DNA from: Salinisphaera sp. LB1
GTDB taxonomy: Bacteria > Pseudomonadota > Gammaproteobacteria > Nevskiales > Salinisphaeraceae
Reading direction: 5' to 3'
DNA: 64,000 nucleotides
Assembly (NCBI RefSeq): GCF_003177035.1
Contig: NZ_CP029488.1
Location: 124,001 to 188,000, forward strand
Shown here: piece by piece, positions 57,514-64,000 of the stretch
How positions within the stretch are numbered: the stretch's first letter is position 1
Layout of the letters: each line of letters starts with the position of its first letter
The notes under the pieces: generated by a model
What the model saw: the letters and a program-made list of their open reading frames with translations, nothing else
What the model was told of the DNA's origin: nothing
Databases searched by the model: none
Position numbers and translations under genes: made by a program

Positions 57514-57531
57514 TGGTATAACAGGCTGACC
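57514..57531. promoter_or_regulatory. Operator-like TGGTATAACAGGCTGACC ahead of the ABC importer
   Basis: It shares TGGTATAACAG with the palindrome at 54892-54902, upstream of the UxaA-family gene; the right arm is degenerate. It sits about 80 bases before the binding-protein gene. This is the best sign that importer and dehydratase share one regulator. Confidence 0.5.
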
Positions 57532-57607
57532 GCGGGCGGCAAAATGCCTTGGTCTCGGTCGCGCCAGTCGGACAACAACAGACTCGGCATCTCGGAGGAG
57601 ACACGAA

Positions 57608-58702
57608 ATGAAACGCAGGGAACTTCTCGTACAGGCCGCCGGCGGCCTCGGTTCGGCCATGCTGCTCGGCGCGCTGCCGTCGATGGCCTGGGCCGACAAC
57701 TCGGCCTGCTACAAGGCCTGGAGCGGCAGCACCCAGACGTTTTCCTGGCCGCATACCAAGAAGCCTCCCTATCGGATCGCGCTCAGCAATTCGTACATCG
57801 GCAACGAATGGCGCGCGGAGATGGCGACGATCGCGAAAATGTACGCCAACCGTCCCGAGGTCAAGAAGCTGATCAAGGATTTCAAGATCTCCAGCGCCGG
57901 CAATGACGTCAACGCCCAGATCGCCCAGATCAACCAGATGATCCTGAGCGGCGTGGACGCCATCGTGCTCGATGCCGCCAGCCCCACCGGGCTGAACTCG
58001 ACCATCGAAAAAGCCGCCAGCGCGGGCGTTCTGGTGGTGTCCTTCGACAACGTGGTGACCACCGACAAGGCGATCACGATCAATCAGGACCAGTTCGACA
58101 TGGGTAAGCGCTGGGCCGATTTCGTGATCAAGCACACCGGCGGCAAGGGCCATGTGCTCGTGGTTCGCGGCGTGGCCGGCACCTTCGTCGATCAACAGCG
58201 CTACAAGGGCGGCAAGTCGGTGTTCGACAAGCATCCCGGCATCAAGACCACCGAGGTCTACGGCAACTGGGACAACGGTACCGCCCAGAAGGTCACCGCC
58301 AATGCGATCGCCTCCGGCGCCAAGTTCGACGCGATCTGGAGCGAAGGCGGCGACAGCGGCGTGGTTAATGCCTTCAAGCAGCATGGCCTGAAGATGCCGC
58401 CGATTGCCGGCGAGGCCGAGAACGGATTCCGGCTCGCGGCCGCCCGGGATGGTTTCCCCATGCTCTCGATCGGCCAGTCGGCCGGCCTGGTTGCGCTGTC
58501 GATGAAGGTCGCGCTCAGCGTACTCCAGGGTGAGAAGGTGCCGCAGTCGATCCAGTCGCCGCTGAATGTGGTGACCAACGACAACCTCGAGAAAGGCAAG
58601 AACTACTTCACCGGGATACCGGACAGTTTCTTCGACGGCGTGAGCGTGCCCGACTGCGGCCTGCACTTCGACGCCAAGAAGGTCTATCACGGCATCGGCT
58701 GA
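57608..58702 (+). CDS. Sugar ABC transporter, periplasmic substrate-binding protein
   Basis: A 364-residue ribose/galactose-type binding protein (Peripla_BP_4). The N-terminus has MKRRELLVQAAGG with a hydrophobic core and ASMAWA-like cleavage site near residue 31; the RR pair followed by ELL suggests Tat export. The mature part has YRIALSNSYIGNEWRAEM and the hinge phrase VDAIVLDAASPTGLN. GGAGGAG precedes the ATG. The ligand is presumably a sugar or sugar acid. A GC-rich hairpin follows the gene, as in many importers where the binding protein is made in excess. Confidence 0.9.
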   Translation: MKRRELLVQAAGGLGSAMLLGALPSMAWADNSACYKAWSGSTQTFSWPHTKKPPYRIALSNSYIGNEWRAEMATIAKMYANRPEVKKLIKDFKISSAGNDVNAQIAQINQMILSGVDAIVLDAASPTGLNSTIEKAASAGVLVVSFDNVVTTDKAITINQDQFDMGKRWADFVIKHTGGKGHVLVVRGVAGTFVDQQRYKGGKSVFDKHPGIKTTEVYGNWDNGTAQKVTANAIASGAKFDAIWSEGGDSGVVNAFKQHGLKMPPIAGEAENGFRLAAARDGFPMLSIGQSAGLVALSMKVALSVLQGEKVPQSIQSPLNVVTNDNLEKGKNYFTGIPDSFFDGVSVPDCGLHFDAKKVYHGIG

Positions 58703-58721
58703 TCCGGCGATTGCCTGTATA

Positions 58722-58749
58722 GCGGGCGGGGCCGGAGCGTCCCGCCCTT
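58722..58749 (+). other. Intercistronic hairpin after the binding-protein gene
   Basis: GGGCGGG (58724-58730) pairs with CCCGCCC (58741-58747) around a ten-base loop. The TTTTT that follows is eight bases further on, so it may be a weak terminator or a 3' stabilising structure that raises binding-protein mRNA relative to the ATPase and permeases. Confidence 0.6.
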
Positions 58750-58784
58750 CGAGGCTTTTTGTGTAACCGACTGTGAGCGCCCCC

Positions 58785-60374
58785 ATGGCCGATTCATCCG
58801 GACCCGGTGCGTCCCAGGACGCGCCGGCCCTCGAAGCGAGCGGCATCGCCAAGCACTTCGCCGGCACCATCGCCCTCGACGACGCCGACTTCAGCTGTCG
58901 GCGCGGCGAAGTCCATGTGCTGCTCGGCGCCAACGGCGCCGGTAAGAGCACCCTGGTCAAGATCCTGTGCGGCGTGCAGCCGCCCGACGCCGGCACGATT
59001 CGTCTGTCCGGCGAGCCGGTGCAGCTCCGCAACCCGATCCGGGCTGCCGAACTCGGGGTGGCCGCGGTATTCCAGGAGCTGTCGCTGGCGCCGCATCTGA
59101 CCGTGGCCGAAAACATCATGCTCGCGCACGAGCCGACCGGGCCGCTCGGCCAGATTCGGGGCCGCGAACTGCGGCGTCGGGTGACCCAGCTGTTCGAACA
59201 GATCGGCATCGATCACATCAAGCCCAATACGCTGACCGGGCGGCTGACGCTGGCCGATCAGCAACTCGTCGAGATCACCAAGGCCCTGTCGCACGACCCG
59301 AAGACACTGATCGTCGACGAAGGCACCTCGGCGCTCGGTAGGGAAGAAGTCCGGCGATTATTCGATCTGCTGGGCCGGCTGCGTGAACACGGCACGGCGA
59401 TCATATTCATCTCGCACCGGATGGCCGAAGTCCGCGAGATCGCCGACCGGCTGACCGTGTTTCGCAACGGCACCAACGTTGGCACGGTCGATGCCGCAGA
59501 CATGGACGAGAGCCACCTGGTGGAGCTGATGCTCGGCGAACGCATCGAGCAGTCTTTTCCCGACCGGGCGCCGCAGCCGGCCGACAACGACCCCCTGCTC
59601 GAGGTGTCGCAGCTGAGTGCCGGCGAGCTGCTCCACGACATCAGTTTTCAGCTGCGCCGCGGTGAGGTACTGGGCGTGGCCGGCCTCGAGGGCCAGGGCC
59701 AGGGCGACCTGCTGCTGGCGCTGTTCGGCATGGTGCGGCGGCTGTCCGGCGAAGTGCGGGTGGCCGGCAAACCGGTGCATCTGGGTTCGCCCTGGAAGGC
59801 GATCCGGGCCGGATTCGCGCTGATCCCGGAAGACCGCAAGACCCAGGGGCTGCTGCAGCCACAGTCGCTGCGCGAGAACATCGTACTCGCCAGCTTGAAG
59901 CGGTTGAGCCGCGGCGGCCTGATCGACCGCGCGCGCGAGCGTCGTACCGCCGAGGAAGGCATGCAGCGCATGGAGATCAAGGCCGCCAGCATGGAAACGC
60001 CGGTGGCCGCCCTGTCCGGCGGCAACCAGCAGAAGGTGGTGATCGCCAAATGGCTGGAGACCGGTGGCGATATCTTTCTGTTCTACGACCCGACCCGCGG
60101 CGTGGATGTCGGCACCAAGCGCGCCTTCTATGAACTGATCGGCGAACTGGCGCAGGCCGGCAAGGCGGTCCTGCTCTACAGCACCGAATTGTCCGAACTG
60201 GTCGGCGTCTGTCATCGCGTACTGGTCATGAACGACTGCCGCATCGCCGAGACGCTGGAAGGCGCGGACATTACCGAAAACGCCATCCTCGCCGCCTCGC
60301 TGGGCGTACGGGAGCGCGCCGGCGCCAACGCCGAGTCCGCCGCCGACCATCGGAACACCGGAGCCGCCTCGTGA
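58785..60374 (+). CDS. Sugar ABC transporter, ATP-binding protein (RbsA-like)
   Basis: About 529 residues with two ABC domains. The first has Walker A GANGAGKSTLVKIL (about 50-63) and Walker B-like LIVDEGTSAL, with Gly where Pro is usual. The second has a degenerate Walker A (GLEGQGQGDLLLAL), an intact LSGGNQQKV signature and FLFYDPTRGVDVG, where Tyr-Asp replaces Asp-Glu. Only one standard ATP site may be formed. It starts at ATG 58785 or GTG 58773, neither with a clear ribosome-binding site. It overlaps the first permease by four bases (GTGA). Confidence 0.9.
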   Translation: MADSSGPGASQDAPALEASGIAKHFAGTIALDDADFSCRRGEVHVLLGANGAGKSTLVKILCGVQPPDAGTIRLSGEPVQLRNPIRAAELGVAAVFQELSLAPHLTVAENIMLAHEPTGPLGQIRGRELRRRVTQLFEQIGIDHIKPNTLTGRLTLADQQLVEITKALSHDPKTLIVDEGTSALGREEVRRLFDLLGRLREHGTAIIFISHRMAEVREIADRLTVFRNGTNVGTVDAADMDESHLVELMLGERIEQSFPDRAPQPADNDPLLEVSQLSAGELLHDISFQLRRGEVLGVAGLEGQGQGDLLLALFGMVRRLSGEVRVAGKPVHLGSPWKAIRAGFALIPEDRKTQGLLQPQSLRENIVLASLKRLSRGGLIDRARERRTAEEGMQRMEIKAASMETPVAALSGGNQQKVVIAKWLETGGDIFLFYDPTRGVDVGTKRAFYELIGELAQAGKAVLLYSTELSELVGVCHRVLVMNDCRIAETLEGADITENAILAASLGVRERAGANAESAADHRNTGAAS

Positions 60375-61330
60375 TCGTCGAACGCTATTACAGCTCCCTG
60401 ACCGCCATCATCGGCCTCGTACTGCTGGCCATCCTGTTCGCCTATATCCAGCCCATGATCCTGTCGCCATTCGGCGTGAACATGTCGGTCAATCAGGGCA
60501 CCACGCTGGCGCTGGCCGCCCTGGCCCAGCTCCTGGTGGTGCTGACCGGCGGTGTGGATCTGTCGGTCGGCGCGATGGTGGGGCTGACCAATGCGATCGC
60601 GGCGACCTACATGGGCACCAACCCGGCGATCGCCACCGCGGTGCTCATTGGCACCCTGTTCGCCGGCACCCTGGCCGGATTCGTCAATGGGGTGATCGTC
60701 GCCTACGGGCGTATCCAGCCCATCATCGTCACCCTGGCCACGCTCTACATCTACACCGGGGTCGGGCTGCTGGTCCGCCCGCAGCCGGGCGGGACGGTGC
60801 CCGGCGGCTTCGCCAACGCGCTGACCGGCTCCTGGGGCTATCTACCCTATGCGCTGATCTTTCTACTCGGGGTCGTCGGCCTCGCCTGGGTGCCGCTGAT
60901 GCGCTCGCGGCTCGGCCGTGCGATCAAGGCCATCGGCGACAACCGCAACGGGGCGCGCGTATCCGGCATCTCGGTCGCCCGCACCGAGCTCTGGGCCTAT
61001 ACCGCCGGCGGCTTCTTCGCGGCCTGTGCCGGCATCTTCCTGACTGCCCAGACCACGTCCGGCGATCCGACCATCGGCACCAGCTATACCCTGAACTCGG
61101 TGGCCGCCGTGGTGTTCGGCGGCGCGGTGCTCGGCGGCGGCCGCGGCGTCGCCCTCGGCCCGATCTGCGGCGCTTACTTTCTGTCGCTGCTGATCAGCGT
61201 GCTGTTCGCCAGCGGCGTATCGCCCTTCTATCAGAACCTGCTGCAGGGCGCGATCCTCGTGATCGTGCTGGCGACGGCCAATGTCTGGCGGCTGCGCACG
61301 CGGCACTGGCTCAACGTGATGTCCAATTAG
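60371..61330 (+). CDS. Sugar ABC transporter permease 1
   Basis: A 319-residue RbsC-type permease with about eight to ten membrane helices. LVVLTGGVDLSVGAMVGLTNAI (about 55-76) and GNRNGARVSGI-like DNRNGARVSGISVAR near 194-208 (the EAA-like loop contacting the ATPase) are the BPD_transp_2 hallmarks. It begins at GTG overlapping the ATPase stop and ends in TAGTG, overlapping the second permease by one base. Confidence 0.93.
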   Translation: MIVERYYSSLTAIIGLVLLAILFAYIQPMILSPFGVNMSVNQGTTLALAALAQLLVVLTGGVDLSVGAMVGLTNAIAATYMGTNPAIATAVLIGTLFAGTLAGFVNGVIVAYGRIQPIIVTLATLYIYTGVGLLVRPQPGGTVPGGFANALTGSWGYLPYALIFLLGVVGLAWVPLMRSRLGRAIKAIGDNRNGARVSGISVARTELWAYTAGGFFAACAGIFLTAQTTSGDPTIGTSYTLNSVAAVVFGGAVLGGGRGVALGPICGAYFLSLLISVLFASGVSPFYQNLLQGAILVIVLATANVWRLRTRHWLNVMSN

Positions 61331-62313
61331 TGTCCGATATGAACAACGCATCCGAATCCAAACGCGCCGTGGCCCTGCCGTCCTGGCTGTTCCAGGGCGT
61401 GACGATCTCCTACATCCTGCTGATCGCGCTGTTCGCGCTCGCCGCGGCGATCAATCCGCACTATGCCTCCTGGGACAACATCCGCAACCTGCTGCAGATC
61501 GGCGCCTTCATCGGCGTGATCGCGGTCGGCCAGACGCTGGTCATCATCACCGGTCAGATCGACCTGTCAGTGCCCTGGAATCTGACCTTCTCGGCGATCC
61601 TGATGGCCACCCTGCTCAGTCACGGCACCAGCACGCCGGTCGCCATCGCCGCCGCGCTGGCCTCGGGCACGCTGGTCGGTATGTTCAACTCGATCGGCAC
61701 GGCAATCTTCCGTATCCATTCGCTGGTCTGGACGCTGGGCACGAATGCGCTCATGCAGGGCGCCACGCTGGTCTATACCCATGCCCAGCCGCCCAAGGTG
61801 GATGTGCCGCCGTTCATACGGGCCCTCGGCGCCGGCAACCTGTGGGGCATCCCGGTGCCGCTCCTGGTGTGGATCGTGGCCGCGATATTCGCGCTGGTGG
61901 TACTGCACCGGACACGCTTCGGCCGCTATCTGTATGCCATCGGCAACAACGAGTCGGCTCTGTTCCTGTCCGGTGTGGACAGCCGCAAGGTCTATCTCGG
62001 CGCCTACGCCATCTCCGGCTTCTGTGCCGCGCTCGCCGGCATCATGCTTACCGGCTATTCATCGCAAACCTATCTCGGCATGGGCAGCGGCTATCTGCTG
62101 GTGCCGGTGGCCGCGGTGATCATCGGCGGCACCAACATCATGGGCGGTTCCGGCGGCTATCTGGGCTCGATCTCCGGCGCGATGATCGTGGTGCTGCTGC
62201 AATCGGTGCTGTCGACCGTGCAGATCCAGGAAGCCGGCAAGAACATCATCTTCGGCTCGATCATCATCATCCTGCTGCTGCTCTATGGCCGCGAGAAACT
62301 CAGCACCCACTGA
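61330..62313 (+). CDS. Sugar ABC transporter permease 2
   Basis: A 327-residue RbsC-type permease. LVIITGQIDLSVPWNLTFSA (about 62-81) and the loop IGNNESALFLSGVDSRKVYLG near 209-229 are typical. Two different permeases imply a heterodimeric channel. Its start is GTG at 61330 or ATG at 61339 (MNNASESK). The lactonase gene follows 21 bases later, so it belongs to the same operon. Confidence 0.93.
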   Translation: MSDMNNASESKRAVALPSWLFQGVTISYILLIALFALAAAINPHYASWDNIRNLLQIGAFIGVIAVGQTLVIITGQIDLSVPWNLTFSAILMATLLSHGTSTPVAIAAALASGTLVGMFNSIGTAIFRIHSLVWTLGTNALMQGATLVYTHAQPPKVDVPPFIRALGAGNLWGIPVPLLVWIVAAIFALVVLHRTRFGRYLYAIGNNESALFLSGVDSRKVYLGAYAISGFCAALAGIMLTGYSSQTYLGMGSGYLLVPVAAVIIGGTNIMGGSGGYLGSISGAMIVVLLQSVLSTVQIQEAGKNIIFGSIIIILLLLYGREKLSTH

Positions 62314-62334
62314 CCCAACCGAGGACATCGAGCG

Positions 62335-63243
62335 ATGGGCGATACAGTCGAATATCTCGATCCGCGTTTCTACGATCTGACCCAGCCCAATGCACGGCTC
62401 GAGCGGCTGCATACCGGCGCGCTCTGGTGCGAGGGCCCGGTCTATATCGCCGACGCGGATATCGTTCTCTGGAGCGATATTCCCAACGACCGGATCCTGC
62501 GCTGGACACCGGCCGGCGATGTCGGCGTGTTCCGCCAGCCGAGCCGGCATGCCAATGGCCATACCCGCGACCGTCAGGGTCGACTGATCAGCTGCGAGCA
62601 CGGCGGCCGACAGGTCACCCGCACCGAGCCCGACGGGCGCACCACGGTTCTGGCCGACCGCTATGACGGCGGCCGCCTCAACTCACCCAACGATGTAGTC
62701 GTGGCTGCGGACGACAGCATCTGGTTCACCGACCCGCCGTACGGCATCCTGAGCGACTACGAAGGCCACAAGGCCGAATCGGAACAAGCCGGCTGTTTCG
62801 TCTTCCGGCTCGATCCGAAATCGGGCGAACTGACGGTCGTCGCCGACGATTTCGTACGCCCGAACGGGCTGGCTTTTTCACCGGACGAACGCACGCTCTA
62901 TATTTCGGATACATCCCGCTCGCATGACCCGAACGGTCATCATCACATTCGCGCCTTCGACGTGATCGATGGCCGGCGACTGGAGAATTCGCGCGTGTTC
63001 GCGGTGATCGAGCCGGGTGTGTCCGACGGCTTTCGCGTGGATACCGACGGCAACATCTGGACCAGCGCGGGCGACGGCGTGCAGTGCTTTGCGCCGGATG
63101 GCACGCTGCTCGGCAAGATCCACGTTCCCGAGACCGTGTCCAACCTGACATTCGGCGGCCCGCGCCGCAATCGATTGTTCATCACCGCCAGTCGTTCGCT
63201 GTACGCGATCTACGTGGCCCAGAACGGCGCGCAGTGGCCGTGA
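62335..63243 (+). CDS. SMP-30/gluconolactonase/LRE-type lactonase
   Basis: A 302-residue six-bladed beta-propeller hydrolase. The metal-site Glu is in LWCEGPVYIADADIVLWSD (Glu near residue 30), with Asn in SRHANGHTRD, NSPNDVVVAADDSIWFTDPPYG (about 118-137) and the late Asp in SDGFRVDTDGNIW. Such enzymes open sugar lactones to aldonates. GAGGACATC precedes the ATG. As the last gene of the importer operon it would supply an aldonate to the UxaA-family dehydratase. Confidence 0.92.
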   Translation: MGDTVEYLDPRFYDLTQPNARLERLHTGALWCEGPVYIADADIVLWSDIPNDRILRWTPAGDVGVFRQPSRHANGHTRDRQGRLISCEHGGRQVTRTEPDGRTTVLADRYDGGRLNSPNDVVVAADDSIWFTDPPYGILSDYEGHKAESEQAGCFVFRLDPKSGELTVVADDFVRPNGLAFSPDERTLYISDTSRSHDPNGHHHIRAFDVIDGRRLENSRVFAVIEPGVSDGFRVDTDGNIWTSAGDGVQCFAPDGTLLGKIHVPETVSNLTFGGPRRNRLFITASRSLYAIYVAQNGAQWP

Positions 63244-63255
63244 AACAGCCGTCGG

Positions 63256-63669
63256 CTAGCCGGCCGAGGTGAGCGTGACAACGACCTGACGCGAATGCCG
63301 CGAACTGCGGTGTTCGTAGAGATAGATGCCCTGCCAGGTGCCGAGGTTCAGCCGACCGCCGGTGATCGGCACGGTGACGTCCATGCCGGTGAGGATCGAG
63401 CGGATATGGCCGGGCATGTCGTCCGGGCCTTCCATGGTGTGCACGTACATCGGATCGCCGTCCGGCACGGCGCGACGCATCCAGGTCTCGACGTCTTCGC
63501 GCACGGTGGAATCGGCATTCTCGCAGATCATCAGGCTGGCCGAGGTGTGCTTGATGAACACATGCGCCAGCCCGGTCTCGATGCCCGCCTCGCTCACCAC
63601 GGCGTCCACGTCGCGCGTGATGTCCCGCGTCGAACGGCCGGGCGTGTCGTAGGTCAGTGTCTGTTGCAT
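63256..63669 (-). CDS. yjbQ: YjbQ family protein (UPF0047)
   Basis: A 137-residue trimeric protein. GLAHVFIKHTSASLMICENAD (about 38-58, His in KHTSA), DDMPGHIRSILTG (about 82-94) and GTWQGIYLYEHR are the UPF0047 signatures. Members show weak thiamine-phosphate synthase activity; the physiological role is not known. Convergent with the lactonase gene, 12 bases apart. Confidence 0.93.
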   Translation of the reverse strand: MQQTLTYDTPGRSTRDITRDVDAVVSEAGIETGLAHVFIKHTSASLMICENADSTVREDVETWMRRAVPDGDPMYVHTMEGPDDMPGHIRSILTGMDVTVPITGGRLNLGTWQGIYLYEHRSSRHSRQVVVTLTSAG

Positions 63670-63923
63670 GGTTTCAAGGCACTCCAGAGTACTGCGCTAG
63701 AGGCTAACGCGCCCGGCAAATCCTGTCTGCCGGATCGACGCTATGATCCCCGCGCAGAAAATGTCGCTAAGACTGCAATTTCTGTAAGACAAGTCCGCAA
63801 ATGAACGCCGAAAACGCAAATGAAATCATAATTTTTAGATATGAACTTCGTTGACCCAACCGCTTCGTTCAATACCCTGTTTTATTTGCGCTCATTCGCG
63901 TTCATTTACGGACGACAATACAA
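63670..63923. other. Intergenic region carrying an AT-rich inverted-repeat element
   Basis: About 250 bases between the yjbQ start and the end of the minus-strand gene at the window edge. No gene is seen; the repeat at 63793-63913 fills the right half. Confidence 0.6.
63793..63913. repeat. Inverted repeat of GCAAATGAACGC type
   Basis: The left arm (63793-63825) begins GTCCGCAAATGAACGC and has a second GCAAATGAAA; the right arm (63880-63913) is its inverse, ending GCGTTCATTTACGGAC. Arms match at about three quarters of positions and enclose about 54 bases. GC content is much lower than in the surroundings. It resembles the GCAAATGAACGC repeats found between genes in many gammaproteobacteria. 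Confidence 0.7.
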
Positions 63924-64000
63924 CTAGGCCATCGCGTTGAGCTTCTCGACCATCATCTGGTTGACTTCCTTGGGATTGGCCTTGCCCTTGGAGGCTTTCA
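63924..64000 (-). CDS. gatB: C-terminus of a protein resembling GatB
   Basis: The last 24 codons of a gene that begins outside the window, ending at TAG (63924-63926). The residues KASKGKANPKEVNQMMVEKL resemble the end of GatB, the amidotransferase subunit that makes Gln-tRNA or Asn-tRNA, where K-G-x-A-N-P-x-x-V-N is conserved. The YqeY/GatB tail domain alone is an alternative. The call rests on this short segment only. Confidence 0.55.
   Translation of the reverse strand, partial: KASKGKANPKEVNQMMVEKLNAMA

Larger units (their letters stand above)
57241..57607. other. Divergent promoter region of the GntR gene and the sugar ABC importer
   Basis: About 370 bases with no gene. It contains two operator-like sequences, at 57470-57486 and 57514-57531. 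The promoters themselves could not be assigned with confidence. Confidence 0.6.

Noticed and set aside
56750..59209. 819-codon minus-strand frame across the importer genes
   Set aside because: It overlaps the GntR gene, the binding-protein gene and part of the ATPase gene, all of which are clearly real. Its translation is low-complexity shadow sequence.

Overview
The window is a GC-rich chromosomal segment from a gammaproteobacterium. Supporting features are a glnE-hldD neighbourhood, metX-metW, accB-accC-prmA-fis-purH, zapA followed by 6S RNA and the formyl-THF cyclo-ligase gene, and groES-groEL behind a sigma-32-type promoter. A Salinisphaera-like halophile would fit, but that is an impression and was not tested. 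There is no prophage, CRISPR array, rRNA or tRNA that I can recognise. The only complete insertion sequence is one IS200/IS605-type element.

Region 1 (1-8.75 kb, minus strand) looks like the edge of an exosortase/PEP-CTERM exopolysaccharide locus. It holds the start of an EpsB_2-like sugar transferase, two PEP-CTERM proteins, a UDP-GlcNAc 2-epimerase and a 754-residue lipoprotein of unknown function. A proline/Na+ symporter lies among them. The lipoprotein gene is preceded by a very clear cyclic-di-GMP-I (GEMM) riboswitch. One PEP-CTERM gene has a textbook sigma-54 promoter, and a 17-bp motif close to TGTCGAAAAATTTGTCA recurs upstream of the exosortase-type genes. This is the most interesting part of the window.

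Region 2 (8.8-17.7 kb) is lipopolysaccharide core and lipid A: waaA, hldE, an lpxL-type acyltransferase, a Kdo kinase (kdkA) and hldD, with glnE upstream of hldD. A 93-codon arginine-rich ORF bridges glnE and hldD with four-base overlaps at both ends.

Region 3 (17.7-42.3 kb) is housekeeping. It contains groESL, a thiolase, an NSS-type symporter, hemH, sohB, a DegQ/DegP protease, zapA, 6S RNA, fau and an EVE-domain protein. Next come a GT9 glycosyltransferase, a CDF transporter and ilvA in one operon, then proC, yggT, metX-metW and several small conserved genes. A 272-bp MITE-like element with TA-flanked terminal inverted repeats sits exactly between proC and yggT.

Region 4 (42.3-52.8 kb) begins with the IS200/IS605 element (divergent tnpA and tnpB). 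It continues with ilvD, a 1-Cys peroxiredoxin, cutA with a stand-alone DsbD-gamma-like thioredoxin, and accBC-prmA-fis-purH.

Region 5 (52.9-63.7 kb) appears to be a sugar or sugar-acid catabolic island. It has an SDR, an Ldh-family reductase, a UxaA-family dehydratase, a FadR-type GntR regulator, a ribose-type ABC importer (binding protein, ATPase, two permeases) and an SMP-30-type lactonase. Palindromes of the GGTATA-N5-TATACC type lie in front of the divergent promoters and probably bind the GntR protein. The window ends with yjbQ and the last codons of what is probably gatB.
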